Counted from the first letter of the stretch, positions 52,283 through 61,486 are shown. The stretch is 64,000 nucleotides of DNA from Phycisphaerae bacterium (GCA_030432595.1 JAUIGU010000012.1:1-64000), one strand, 5' to 3'. Made by a program: numbers and translations. The notes: generated from the sequence alone by a model not told the origin.

Positions 52283-55045
52283 ATGCGCGAATCGGCCGGC
52301 CACGGCGACACCGATCCCCCGTTCCGCAACCCCGCCGACGCCCCGCGCCGACGCGCTGCCGCGCTCGCGGTGGCGGTCCTCTTCCTGGGCAGCGGCGGCG
52401 CGGCCCTGATCTACGAGCTCGTCTGGTACCAGTTGCTTCGGTACACGGTCGGGGCGTCGTCGGTGTCGCTGTCGCTGACGCTGGGCAGTTTCATGGCCGG
52501 GCTGGGCCTGGGGGCGTGGCTGGGGCCGCGGTGGGTCCCGACGCGTTTCCACCCGCTGCGGGTGTACGCGGCCTTGGAACTGGCGATCGCGGGGTTCGGG
52601 CTCGCGATGCCGGCGCTGATCGACGGGCTGGCCCGGGGGTACGCGGCGCTGCCCGGGGCGGGCGCCGGCGGCGTGCTGGGACGCGGCGCGGTGTGCGCGC
52701 TGGCGCTCGTGCCGCCGGCGGCGCTCATGGGTGCGACGCTGCCGGCCGTGGCCCGCTGGGTGCGCGGCAACGCCGACGGCGCGGCCTGGCTGGGTATCTA
52801 CTACGCCATCAACACCCTGGGCGCGACGCTGGGCGTGCTCGTCGGCGGGTTCGTCCTGCTGCCCAACCTCCTGCTGGACCAGGTCTCGTGGATCGCCGCC
52901 GCGCTCAACGCGGCCGTCGCGCTGTGGGCGCTGGGCATGGCCGGGCGAGCGCGGTGGTCGGACACACCCAACCCTGCGGATGTTGACCCCCCCGAAACAT
53001 CCGAAACATCCGAGACATCCGAGACATCCGAAAGAAGAAAAACAACCCCGTCACACCCCGCGCAACCCGCGCTGTACCGCGCCGCCCTGCTCGGCGTCGC
53101 CTTGTCCGGGTTGACCGCGATGGGGGCACAGGTCGTGTGGACGCGCCTGCTGGCGACCATGCTGAACGTCACCGTCTACACGTTCGCGATCATCCTGGCG
53201 GTGTTCCTGCTCGGGCTGGCCGGCGGCGGCACGCTGGGCAGCGCGATCCTCCAGCGCACGCGCCGGCCGGGGGTTTGGCTGGCGGTGATGCAGCTCTTGC
53301 TGGTGCCGGCGATGATGTGGGCGCTGTGGTTCTGTGCCAAGGTGATGCCCAACTGGAAGGGGCACTGGGTCGGCACGGAGGCGGCCTGGCCGCTGTTCGC
53401 GTCGGACCTGGTCCGGGTCGGGTACGCGCTGCTGCCCGCGACGCTGTGCTGGGGCGCGACCGTGCCGCTGGCCGTCGTCGCCGCGGGGTGGAACGACGAC
53501 GACGGCGGGCGTTCCGAGCGCGGCCGGCTGGTCGGGCGCGTCTACGCGGCGAACACGGTCGGCGCCATCCTCGGCGCGCTCGGGGCCGGGCTGCTGGCGA
53601 TCCCCGCGCTCGGATCGAACCTGACCGCGCACGGGATGCTCGCCGTCGCCGGGCTCAACGGCGTCTTGCTCTTCGTGATCGCCGCGCGGCACGAGCCGGC
53701 CGGGCCGCGCCGACTCCGGCCCTGGCCCGAGGCAAAGGGCGGGCTGCTCGCGCGCTCGGAGATCGTGCGCGGCGCCTTGTGGCTGATCCGCAATTCGCCC
53801 GCCGGGCCCGACGCGCTGCAGCGGCTCGCGCGCCGCCGGCCATGGGTCTGCGTCGCCGCGCTGCTCGCGGCTTTGGGGGCCGGCACCTGGTTCGCCGCCG
53901 ACCTGGACGACCTGCTCCTTGTGGCGGGCCGACGCAAACACCTTTATTACAACACGCTCGAGGTCCGCGAAGGCATGCACGCGGTCGCCGCGGCGATGTC
54001 ACACGACCCCGAGAAGGAAGGCCAGGCCGACACCCGCGTGCTTTGGGTCAGCGGCAAGGTCGTCGCGTCCAGCCTCGAAGTCGACATGCGCCTGCAACGC
54101 ATGCTCGGCCACGTCGCCGCCCTCGAACACGGCGCGCCTCGCTCCGCGCTCATCGTCGGGCTGGGCACCGGCACCACCGCCGGCAGCTTCGTCGACCACC
54201 CCACCATCGAGCGCATCGTCATCTGCGAGATCGAGCCCGCCGTCGTCGACCTCGCCCGCGAACACTTCGCTTCCGAAAACCGCGGCGTCCTCGACGACCC
54301 GCGCACCGAAATCGTCTTCGATGACGCCCGCCATTTCCTCGCCACCACCGACGAACGCTTCGACGTCATCACCTCGGACCCGATCCACCCGTGGGTCAAG
54401 GGCGCTTCCGCGCTCTACTCGCTCGAGTATTACGACCTGGTCAAAGAGCGCCTCAACCCCGGCGGCGTGGTGACGCACTGGGTCCCGTTCTACGAAACGA
54501 GCGACGCCGCCGTCCGCAGCATGCTCGCCACGTTCAACGCGGCCTTCCCCCACGCGACCGTCTGGCACGCCGGCCCGCTCGACGAGGGCAGCGACGTCGT
54601 CATGCTCGGCCGCGCCGACGACGCGCCGCTCGACCTGAACACCTGGGAACAGCGTTGGCACGAGGAAACCTCCGCCAAGATGCGCGCCGCGCTCGCCGAG
54701 GTCAGCATCGACACGCCGACCGACCTGTTCCGCCGGCTCTCCGGCGACGCCGACGGCCTGCGCGACTGGCTCGCGGACGCGCAGGTCAACCGCGACCAGG
54801 CGCTGCGCCTCGAGTACCTCGCCGGCCTGGGCCGACGCCGCGGCGACGACGCCAAAGACGTCTACCACCAACTCGCCGACCTGCGCCGCATCCCGCCCGA
54901 CGCGATCATCGCGCCCGGCACGCGCGACGCGGTCCTGGCCATGTGGAATGAAGACCGACAACGCGAAGAAGAACCCGCCACGAGCGCCGCCCCGCCGCCC
55001 GTTCCCGAGACGCCCCCCCCCCTCGCCGAACCTGTCAGCCCGTAA
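52283..55045 (+). CDS. Membrane spermidine-synthase-like protein (MFS-like N-terminus, methyltransferase-fold C-terminus)
   Basis: 920 residues from the ATG at 52283. The N-terminal half has about 12 membrane segments (LFLGSGGAALIYELVWYQLL, VSLSLTLGSFMAGLGLGAWL). The C-terminal half from about 560 is a spermidine-synthase-type fold (ALIVGLGTGTTAGSFVDHP, ICEIEPAVVDLAREHF, DDARHFLATTDERFDVITSD, LNPGGVVTHWVPFYE). Such fused proteins are common in planctomycetes; polyamine activity is unproven. A cytoplasmic loop has four ETS repeats from a 9-bp array. A run of ten C's lies near the 3' end. Confidence 0.8.
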   Translation: MRESAGHGDTDPPFRNPADAPRRRAAALAVAVLFLGSGGAALIYELVWYQLLRYTVGASSVSLSLTLGSFMAGLGLGAWLGPRWVPTRFHPLRVYAALELAIAGFGLAMPALIDGLARGYAALPGAGAGGVLGRGAVCALALVPPAALMGATLPAVARWVRGNADGAAWLGIYYAINTLGATLGVLVGGFVLLPNLLLDQVSWIAAALNAAVALWALGMAGRARWSDTPNPADVDPPETSETSETSETSERRKTTPSHPAQPALYRAALLGVALSGLTAMGAQVVWTRLLATMLNVTVYTFAIILAVFLLGLAGGGTLGSAILQRTRRPGVWLAVMQLLLVPAMMWALWFCAKVMPNWKGHWVGTEAAWPLFASDLVRVGYALLPATLCWGATVPLAVVAAGWNDDDGGRSERGRLVGRVYAANTVGAILGALGAGLLAIPALGSNLTAHGMLAVAGLNGVLLFVIAARHEPAGPRRLRPWPEAKGGLLARSEIVRGALWLIRNSPAGPDALQRLARRRPWVCVAALLAALGAGTWFAADLDDLLLVAGRRKHLYYNTLEVREGMHAVAAAMSHDPEKEGQADTRVLWVSGKVVASSLEVDMRLQRMLGHVAALEHGAPRSALIVGLGTGTTAGSFVDHPTIERIVICEIEPAVVDLAREHFASENRGVLDDPRTEIVFDDARHFLATTDERFDVITSDPIHPWVKGASALYSLEYYDLVKERLNPGGVVTHWVPFYETSDAAVRSMLATFNAAFPHATVWHAGPLDEGSDVVMLGRADDAPLDLNTWEQRWHEETSAKMRAALAEVSIDTPTDLFRRLSGDADGLRDWLADAQVNRDQALRLEYLAGLGRRRGDDAKDVYHQLADLRRIPPDAIIAPGTRDAVLAMWNEDRQREEEPATSAAPPPVPETPPPLAEPVSP
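52994..53029 (+). repeat. Four 9-bp tandem repeats (GAAACATCC/GAGACATCC)
   Basis: Four in-frame copies encode ETSETSETSETS in a loop of the spermidine-synthase-like protein. Copies differ at one position. Confidence 0.85.
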
Positions 55046-55058
55046 CCACAGCGCCGCC

Positions 55059-56198
55059 ATGCACATCGTGCTCGCCCCGGACAGTTTCAAGGACGCGGCC
55101 TCGGCGGTTCAGGCCTGCCGGGCGATGGCCGAAGGGGTGCGGCGGGGCGACCCGCAAGCCGCGATCACCGCCTGCCCGATCGCCGACGGCGGCGAGGGCT
55201 TCGTCGACGCGCTGCTGGCCACACCCGGCGCATCACCCCAACTTGCAAGGGTCACCGGACCGCGCGGCGACGATATCGAGGCCACCTGGGCGCTGCTCGA
55301 CCGCGGCCGGGTCGGCGTCGTCGAACTCGCGCAGGCCGCGGGACTCGAACGCCTGCCCGCCGCGCAACGCAACCCGTGGCACACCACAACCTTCGGCGTC
55401 GGCCAGATGATCACCGCGGCGCTCGACGCCGGCGCGACGCGCATCCTGCTCGGCGTCGGCGGCAGCATGACCAACGACGCGGGCTGCGGCATGGCTCAGG
55501 CGCTGGGCGCACGCTTCTTCGACGACCACGACGCGCTGATCACCTCGCCGATCACCGGCGGCGACCTGCAACGCGTCCGCCGCGTCGACCTCACCGGCGT
55601 GGACCCACGCCTGACTCCCGGCAGCCTCGAAGTCGCCTGCGACGTCACCAACCCGCTGTACGGCCCCCACGGCGCCGCCCACGTCTACGCCCGGCAGAAA
55701 GGCGCGGACGACGAAATGATCAACGCCCTCGACGCGGGCCTGCGAAACATCGAATCCGTCTGGCGTGACGCAGGGTTGCTGCCCGGCACAAAAGCGCACG
55801 ACGCCGAAGGCTTCGGTGCCGCGGGCGGCACCGCGGGCGGCGCGGTGTGCATGCTCAACGCGACGTTGCGAAGCGGCGCAGCACTCGTGCTCGACGCGGT
55901 GGGCTTCGACGAGCTCGTCCGCGACGCCGACCTCGTGCTCACCGGCGAGGGCCGGCTCGACGGGCAGTCCCTTTCGGGCAAGGCCGTGCTCACCGTCGCC
56001 CGCCGCGCGGCGAAATGCAACGTCCCGACGATCGCGCTGGTCGGCAGCGCCGCAAACGACGCCGACCGCTGCGTCGAAGCCGGGCTGCACGCGTACGAGG
56101 TGCTCGCCCCGGGCTTGCCGGCCGACGAATCCATCGCCCGCACCGCCGAGCTGCTCGCCAACGCCGCGGAACGCGTGGTGCGGAAGTTCGTGGGGTAG
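55059..56198 (+). CDS. Glycerate kinase (GlxK/GarK family)
   Basis: 379 residues from the ATG at 55059, 13 bp after the previous stop. Family signatures: HIVLAPDSFKDAASAVQACR at the start, CPIADGGEGFVDALL, TRILLGVGGSMTNDAGCGMA and the C-terminal GEGRLDGQSLSGKA. It phosphorylates glycerate to 2-phosphoglycerate in the cytoplasm. Transcribed with the membrane protein upstream, probably by read-through. Confidence 0.93.
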   Translation: MHIVLAPDSFKDAASAVQACRAMAEGVRRGDPQAAITACPIADGGEGFVDALLATPGASPQLARVTGPRGDDIEATWALLDRGRVGVVELAQAAGLERLPAAQRNPWHTTTFGVGQMITAALDAGATRILLGVGGSMTNDAGCGMAQALGARFFDDHDALITSPITGGDLQRVRRVDLTGVDPRLTPGSLEVACDVTNPLYGPHGAAHVYARQKGADDEMINALDAGLRNIESVWRDAGLLPGTKAHDAEGFGAAGGTAGGAVCMLNATLRSGAALVLDAVGFDELVRDADLVLTGEGRLDGQSLSGKAVLTVARRAAKCNVPTIALVGSAANDADRCVEAGLHAYEVLAPGLPADESIARTAELLANAAERVVRKFVG

Positions 56199-56261
56199 GA
56201 TGTCTCGTGGTGTGTGGCGTGCTCCCGCTGGCCGAAGCCGGCTCGCCGATATTTTTTCGTG

Positions 56262-56302
56262 ACTCCTCGCTACTGACTTCTGACTACTGGCTCCTGACTA
56301 CT
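56262..56302 (+). repeat. TACTGACT-type repeats
   Basis: GACTCCTCGCTACTGACTTC followed by TGACTACTGGCTCCTGACTA, the same words as 51256-51345. It directly precedes the solute-binding protein gene. Confidence 0.7.
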
Positions 56303-56310
56303 TCCCAAGC

Positions 56311-57855
56311 ATGCGCGAGCATCTCCCCAAGATCGTCATCGTCGCCCTGCTGCTGCTCGTGATCGGGCTGCCGTTCGCGCTGCGGGCGTTCGGCTTCGCG
56401 TCGGAAAAACAAACAATCGACGCCGCGCCGCAGGACCGCCTCGTCATCTACTCGCCGCACAACGAGCAGATCCGCGACGAACTCACCCGCGGGTTCAACG
56501 CCCACCGCGCGGCGCTCGGCCAAACCCCCGTCGAGTTGGAGTGGCGCACCTCCGGCGGCACGACCGACCTGCGCCGCGGCATCCTCTCGCAGTTCGAGGC
56601 CGTCGCCGAGCGCGGCGAACTCGACGACGGCATCGGCGCCGACCTGTTCTTCGGCGGCGGCGAGTACGACCACAACAAGCTCGCGTCCGGCGTCACGATC
56701 GGCGAGAAAAACCAGCCCGTCGCCGCGGTGCCGAACCTGCCCGACGGGTTGCTCGACGAGGCCTTCCCCCAGCGCACCATCGGCGGCGAAAACCTCGTCC
56801 ACCCCGACGTGCTCTGGGTCGGCACCGCCCTGTCCTCCTTCGGCATCGTCTACAACCGCGACCTGCTGTCCATGCTCGGGCTCGACGCGCCCACCACCTG
56901 GTCCGACCTGACCGACCCGCGCTTCGCGAACTGGCTCGCCATGGCCGACCCCGGGCACTCCGGCTCGACCTCGGCCGCGCTCGAGACCGTGCTGCGCCGC
57001 CGCGGCTGGACGCAGGGCTGGCACACGCTCCGCCGGGTCTACGCGAACAGCCGCTACTTCTCCGCGTCGGCGACCAAGGTGCCGCTGGACGTGTCGTCGG
57101 GCGACGCCGCCGCGGGCATGGCCATCGATTTCTACGGCCGGTTCCAGGCGGGCGCGACCCAAAACCCCGACGGCACCGCCCGCGTCGGCTACATCGACCC
57201 TGCCGTCGACGGCGTCAGCCAGACCGCCACCACCGCCGACCCGATCACGCTGCTCCGCGGCGCGCCGCACCGCGCCATCGCCGAGCAGTTCATCGCGTGG
57301 AACCTGTCCAAGGATGCGCAACGCCTGTGGCAACGCAAGCGCGGCGTCGAGGGCGGCCCGGCCGTGTACGAGCTCCGCCGCCAACCGGTGCGCCGCGACC
57401 TGTTCACCGACGAAGAGCGCCAGACCTGGGCGGACCCCGAGCTCGACCCGTTCGCGCAGGCGTTGCCGTTCCCCGGGCCGATGCCCAGCTTCTTCTCGAT
57501 GGTCGCGCCGGTGAGCCACGCGATGGCAATGGACATCCACGACGACCTCAAGGCCGCCTGGAAAGCGATCCGCGACACGCCCGACGACCACCCGAACAAG
57601 GTCGAGATGCTCGCACTGTTCGATGCGATGCCCGAAGAGCTCACGCTCGTGTGGCCGGACGAAGAACTCGAGAAAAACTGGGCCACGATCATCGCCGACC
57701 CGGAACACGCCCGCTACCACGACGCCGCGCAAGTGCTCGAAGCGTTTGCCGATCAGCTCGGCAGCGCCGGCCGGGACGAGTCGCTGCAGAACCGCCTGCG
57801 CTGGACCGCGTTCTTCCGCGGCAACTACCGGAAGATCGTTGGACTGGCGGAATGA
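56311..57855 (+). CDS. Membrane-anchored solute-binding protein (iron(III)-type ABC binding-protein fold)
   Basis: 514 residues. An N-terminal membrane segment (IVIVALLLLVIGLPFALRAF) without clear cleavage site or lipobox suggests it stays anchored. The binding fold is visible: LVIYSPHNEQIRDELTRGFN, ADLFFGGGEYDHNKLASG, LSSFGIVYNRDLLSMLGL, TTWSDLTDPRFANWLAMADP, SGDAAAGMAIDFYGR. After about 380 comes an extra 130-residue helical part not found in the usual 340-residue members. No permease or ATPase gene follows, so it may be a receptor or orphan. Ligand unknown. Confidence 0.72.
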   Translation: MREHLPKIVIVALLLLVIGLPFALRAFGFASEKQTIDAAPQDRLVIYSPHNEQIRDELTRGFNAHRAALGQTPVELEWRTSGGTTDLRRGILSQFEAVAERGELDDGIGADLFFGGGEYDHNKLASGVTIGEKNQPVAAVPNLPDGLLDEAFPQRTIGGENLVHPDVLWVGTALSSFGIVYNRDLLSMLGLDAPTTWSDLTDPRFANWLAMADPGHSGSTSAALETVLRRRGWTQGWHTLRRVYANSRYFSASATKVPLDVSSGDAAAGMAIDFYGRFQAGATQNPDGTARVGYIDPAVDGVSQTATTADPITLLRGAPHRAIAEQFIAWNLSKDAQRLWQRKRGVEGGPAVYELRRQPVRRDLFTDEERQTWADPELDPFAQALPFPGPMPSFFSMVAPVSHAMAMDIHDDLKAAWKAIRDTPDDHPNKVEMLALFDAMPEELTLVWPDEELEKNWATIIADPEHARYHDAAQVLEAFADQLGSAGRDESLQNRLRWTAFFRGNYRKIVGLAE

Positions 57856-57867
57856 TTCTTTATAAAG

Positions 57868-57927
57868 CCGCGGATGTCATCCGCGGTCGGGTGACCAAGG
57901 CTGAAGAACCGCCGACACCGTCGGCGG
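57868..57927. terminator. Two hairpins between converging genes
   Basis: CCGCGGATG-T-CATCCGCGG (57868-57886) and CCGCCGAC-ACC-GTCGGCGG (57909-57927), the second followed by CTTTGT. They lie between the solute-binding protein (ends 57855) and the minus-strand TrkA-N gene (ends 57935), and can serve both. Confidence 0.65.
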
Positions 57928-57934
57928 CTTTGTA

Positions 57935-58417
57935 TCAGCATCCATCTTTCGTCAGGTGCCCCACCACCGCCTTCTCCATCGCCTCGGCGGTGACGATCTC
58001 TTCGATCACGACGTGGTCCGCGCCGTGCTGGAGCGCGGCCAGGCCTTTGCTGACGAAGTTGGTCCGCGCGACGATGAACACCTCGGGACGGATGCCGTGC
58101 GCGACCTTGCACGCCTCGAGCGCGTCGTTCTCGTCGGGCATCGTCAGCACCAGCGTCTCGGCGTGTTCGATGCCCGCCTTGATCAAGTCTTCCGCCTTCC
58201 GCGCGTCGCCGTGGATCGCCTTTCGCCCCAGCGCGGTCTGCTTGTCGATGGTCTCTTCGTTGACCTCGAGGATGGTGACGTCAAACCCGGCGCGGGCCAA
58301 CCCCTCGGCGGTGGTCCGGCCGACCAGTCCGTAGCCGGCGACGATGGCGGGGCGGGGCGTTTCGATAAAGGATGATAAAGACGACGGGATGAACCGCCAA
58401 GACGCCAAGTGCGCCAA
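57935..58417 (-). CDS. Orphan TrkA-N (RCK-type) NAD-binding domain protein
   Basis: 160 residues. From about residue 24 it is a Rossmann fold of the TrkA-N type (AIVAGYGLVGRTTAEGLARA, VTILEVNEETIDKQ, HGDARKAEDLIKAGIEHAET, LVLTMPDENDALEACKVAHG). The first 20 residues are partly encoded by a dispersed inverted repeat, so the real start is uncertain; no membrane or antiporter domain precedes. Such domains normally regulate K+ channels or Kef antiporters by binding NAD(H). It may be a 3' fragment that lost its transporter. Confidence 0.65.
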   Translation of the reverse strand: MAHLASWRFIPSSLSSFIETPRPAIVAGYGLVGRTTAEGLARAGFDVTILEVNEETIDKQTALGRKAIHGDARKAEDLIKAGIEHAETLVLTMPDENDALEACKVAHGIRPEVFIVARTNFVSKGLAALQHGADHVVIEEIVTAEAMEKAVVGHLTKDGC

Positions 58418-58478
58418 GGAAGCATAGAGAAACGTTTTTCTTCCCTGAAACCTTGGCGGGCTTGGCGTCTTGGCGGTT
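58392..58478. repeat. Inverted repeat of CCGCCAAGACGCCAAG
   Basis: The 28-bp arms at 58392-58419 and 58451-58478 pair at all but 2 positions around a 31-bp AT-richer loop with TTTTT. The left arm overlaps the 5' end of the TrkA-N gene. The GCCAAG words repeat within each arm. Confidence 0.85.
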
Positions 58479-58539
58479 TGCCTTCCGAGTCGTTAATCGA
58501 AGTCACCTACATCGGAGCGACTTCACGCAGTCCACGGCG

Positions 58540-60480
58540 TCACGCCGGCGTGAACTGGGCGTACTGCTCGGCGGTTGCGCCGTCGAGGCAGGCCTCGATG
58601 ATCTGCGTGCCCAGCTTGTCCAGGCCGGTGTCGTCGCTGAACTTTCGGATCTGTTCGTGGAAGAACCGGGTGAGGATCTCCGCGCCCTTGTCGTAGCCCT
58701 CGGGGCCGACCTCTTTCTGCGACGCGACGTTGAAGAACCACGTGCCGACGATCTGGCCCTCGACCTGGATGGTGTCGGGGTGGTGGCCCAGCAGCGGGCA
58801 GCGGGCCTTGGAGAGCTTCGCCGGGTCGAACGTTGCCGAACCGCGGCGGGCGAGGTACTCGCGCGCGATCCACTGCGGCGCGAAGCCGACCTTCCAGCAG
58901 CCGATGTGCTGGTTGGGGATGAGCACGAACAGCGTGTCGGCGGTCTCCATGACCTGGTCGAGCAAAATGTTCGCCTGGTCCACGCGTCGGCCGGTCGCGA
59001 AGGGCCAGTACGACCCGACGCCTTCCGAACTCATGCCGCCGGTGTCGACGATGGACGGGTTGCCGTGTCCGCGCGGCGCGACCAAGCGCCACAGCCACGC
59101 CAGCGCCGGCGGGAGGATGTGGAACAGGCCCATGATGCCGTAGGTCGGGTGGTCCTTCGTGCACGGGGGGCAACGCACGCCGAAGCTGCGGATGTCCACG
59201 GTGACCGGCTCGGAAACGATGCCGGGGTACTGCGTGCGCGGCAGCACGACGCGTGGGTTCGGGCAGGGCTTACCGGGCTCGTCTTCGGTGTGGTCCCAGA
59301 TCAGCGCCGTCGAGCCGGGCACCGCGTCGATGTTGAGGAACAGCAGCGGCGACTTGGGCTCGACGGTGATGCGTTCGAGGTGCGGGTCGATGCCGTAGTG
59401 GTCGATGTGGTTGACGCGTAGGAACCACGCGGCCTCGGCGTCGATCACGCTGAGCTTCTTGAACTTGCTGTCCGCATGCTGCAGCGACGGGTGGCAGAGC
59501 GCCATGTCGTCGGTGACCGGGCGCAGCTCGCAGCCGCGCGGGAGCGTCATGTAGCGCTTCTCGCCGTCGATCAGGTTCTCGCCCTTGAGCAGCCGGCCGT
59601 CGGCCTCGCGGTGCATCTGCTCGAGCATCTCGCTCTTGCCACCGCCACTGGCGCCCTCGTGCATGATGGTTGTGACGTTGTCGTAGGGCGTGACGACCTG
59701 CACGGTCGAGCAGTGCGCGGTGGTCCACTGCTCGGCGTCGCGCTCACCGGCGGTGAGGAGCATGCCGTACACGCCCTTCTTCGCCGACGGACCCGGGTAG
59801 AGGTTGTAGCTGTAGAGCTCGTGCAGGTTGAAGCCGTCGTCGAACCGGCGGTTGTGCACGACGACCTGCTTGCCGCCGAAGTGGCTGTGGCGGAACGGCG
59901 GGGCGACGTACACGATCGCGCCGTGGTGGTAGTCCTTGCCGGCCTTCTTGATGTCTTCGAGCGGCTTGATGCCCTGCAGCATCGCCAAGCCCAGCGCGAA
60001 GAAGCCCGCGTTGGCCGGACAGATCGCCACGGCGTTGAGCCCCTCGCCGGGCATGCCCGACTCGAAGAAGAAGCACGCCAGCTCCTGGGTCTTGAGCCAG
60101 GCGAAGGTCTCCTGACGCAGCTTCTCGAAGTCGCCGAGCTTCTCGCCCCACTTGGCCTGGAACGTCGGCTTGTCGGTCGCGCGGTCGTCGGCGATCACCA
60201 TGCAGTCGGGGTCGCGCCGGCGCATGTAGGCCTCGAGGTAGTTCGCGCTGATGCCGTTGCGGACGCGGCAGACTTTGACTTCTTCTTTGAAGTCCGGGCT
60301 GTCGGTGCCGGGCACGTCGTAACCCACGGTGTAGTACCCGCGCGGATCGACCTGATCCTCGGGCACGGCGAGCGCGAGCAGTTCGTCGACGCTGCCGACC
60401 AGGTGGACCTTGGGCGCGGCCTTGAGCACCTCCATCGCGGAGTTCGAGAGCGTCAGGTCGGGAAGTTCGGACAGGGGCAT
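58540..60480 (-). CDS. DUF4914 family protein, PEP carboxykinase-like
   Basis: 646 residues from the ATG at 60480, with GGAG about 12 nt upstream. A P-loop-like HEGASGGGKSEMLEQMHRE lies at about residue 285, followed by LTLPRG-type strands and a nucleotide site resembling PEP carboxykinase (FLNIDAVPGSTALIWDHTED, VLPRTQYPGI). DUF4914 proteins share the PEPCK fold but their reaction is not established, so a kinase or carboxykinase activity is inference. It is a single-gene unit, with the repeat-rich gap upstream. Confidence 0.75.
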   Translation of the reverse strand: MPLSELPDLTLSNSAMEVLKAAPKVHLVGSVDELLALAVPEDQVDPRGYYTVGYDVPGTDSPDFKEEVKVCRVRNGISANYLEAYMRRRDPDCMVIADDRATDKPTFQAKWGEKLGDFEKLRQETFAWLKTQELACFFFESGMPGEGLNAVAICPANAGFFALGLAMLQGIKPLEDIKKAGKDYHHGAIVYVAPPFRHSHFGGKQVVVHNRRFDDGFNLHELYSYNLYPGPSAKKGVYGMLLTAGERDAEQWTTAHCSTVQVVTPYDNVTTIMHEGASGGGKSEMLEQMHREADGRLLKGENLIDGEKRYMTLPRGCELRPVTDDMALCHPSLQHADSKFKKLSVIDAEAAWFLRVNHIDHYGIDPHLERITVEPKSPLLFLNIDAVPGSTALIWDHTEDEPGKPCPNPRVVLPRTQYPGIVSEPVTVDIRSFGVRCPPCTKDHPTYGIMGLFHILPPALAWLWRLVAPRGHGNPSIVDTGGMSSEGVGSYWPFATGRRVDQANILLDQVMETADTLFVLIPNQHIGCWKVGFAPQWIAREYLARRGSATFDPAKLSKARCPLLGHHPDTIQVEGQIVGTWFFNVASQKEVGPEGYDKGAEILTRFFHEQIRKFSDDTGLDKLGTQIIEACLDGATAEQYAQFTPA

Positions 60481-61033
60481 CGCGGCGGCTCCAAAACGGG
60501 GTCGGGCGGGGTCGTCGGCTTGACGGTTCGGTTCGCGAGAGAGCGGGTCTCGGCAGGCAGGCCGATGGGCGGCGGTTTCACGCCGACCGGCCTTTATACC
60601 CACCGGCGGAGACGGCGGCAAAACCGACGGCTTTGGTTCACTCTCGGCGGGGGAGGCTTCCAGCCTGTCTCGGCCGCAGGGCGAATTGGGTCACGGGATC
60701 ATTCCGGCCGGTCCTTCCGCCCGGGACAGGCAGCATGCCTGCCCTGCCCCAGCAAAGCGAACCACGACCAAACCGACCATCCCCGGCCGTGGTTCGCTTC
60801 CGATCAATATCGAGCCGCGGCCGCGAGGGTGCGGGTATCCGGCGGCATGTGCCCACTCCCTCACGGTCGTGGCTCGTCAGAATAAACCTCCGACCCCGTC
60901 CCAAACCACATCTTTATGAAATCTCCAAAGCAAGGGCACGCCCAACCGGCCGGCAAGGCGAGCCCTTAGGCATGGGCGCGGTTTCCTGCGCACGGTCTGC
61001 CCAAGACTTCAGAAAGCTCATGCTGACCCGCGG

Positions 61034-61413
61034 GTAAAATGTAAGTGCAGGTGAGGGGCGTGGCCTCCGCGTGGGTGCCAGGTGGGTGAGGGCTTGAGTT
61101 CCTTAATCACGAATCGCCGTGTGGCCTTGGACGCGGGTGGATCGGGACGGAACCTGATCGCACGCCGTCTCCCGCCGGAACCCCCCGAGTGAGTCCCATC
61201 CGAAGCGCGGTGACGGCGGGCTGGAAAGCCGACGCCGGCCGGGGGTCTGCATGGATCGTGACGACGGTCCCGCCCCGGGTTTGTTTCGCAGCGAGTCCAA
61301 AGCGAGCCGGGCCGTGTCGGCCCGGGTTCCGGACACCGGGCCGACACGGCCCGGCTCGCGAGAGGCGCACACGGCGTTCTTTCACAAGTGAATCCGAGGG
61401 GCGTTGTCGTCCC
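61034..61413 (+). repeat. Dispersed 380-bp element, copy B
   Basis: Same orientation and extent as 34736-35113, with long identical runs and several small indels. It includes a perfect 24-bp hairpin at 61302-61359. The element begins GTAAAATG and ends GCGTTGTCGTCCC in both copies, suggesting defined ends. Confidence 0.88.
61302..61359 (+). repeat. Perfect 24-bp hairpin in dispersed element B
   Basis: The arms 61302-61325 (starting GCGAGCCGGG) and 61336-61359 are exact reverse complements around a 10-base loop. This would be a very stable stem in RNA or DNA. Confidence 0.9.
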
Positions 61414-61445
61414 CAAAACCGTCCGTGTCATGTGCACGGATAGCC

Positions 61446-61486
61446 GGAACCCGCCGGGTTCCGGACCGGGAGCCGCCGGCTCCCGG
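61446..61486. repeat. Two adjacent hairpins with GCC triloops
   Basis: GGAACCC-GCC-GGGTTCC (61446-61462) and CCGGGAGCC-GCC-GGCTCCCGG (61466-61486). No T-run follows. Confidence 0.75.
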
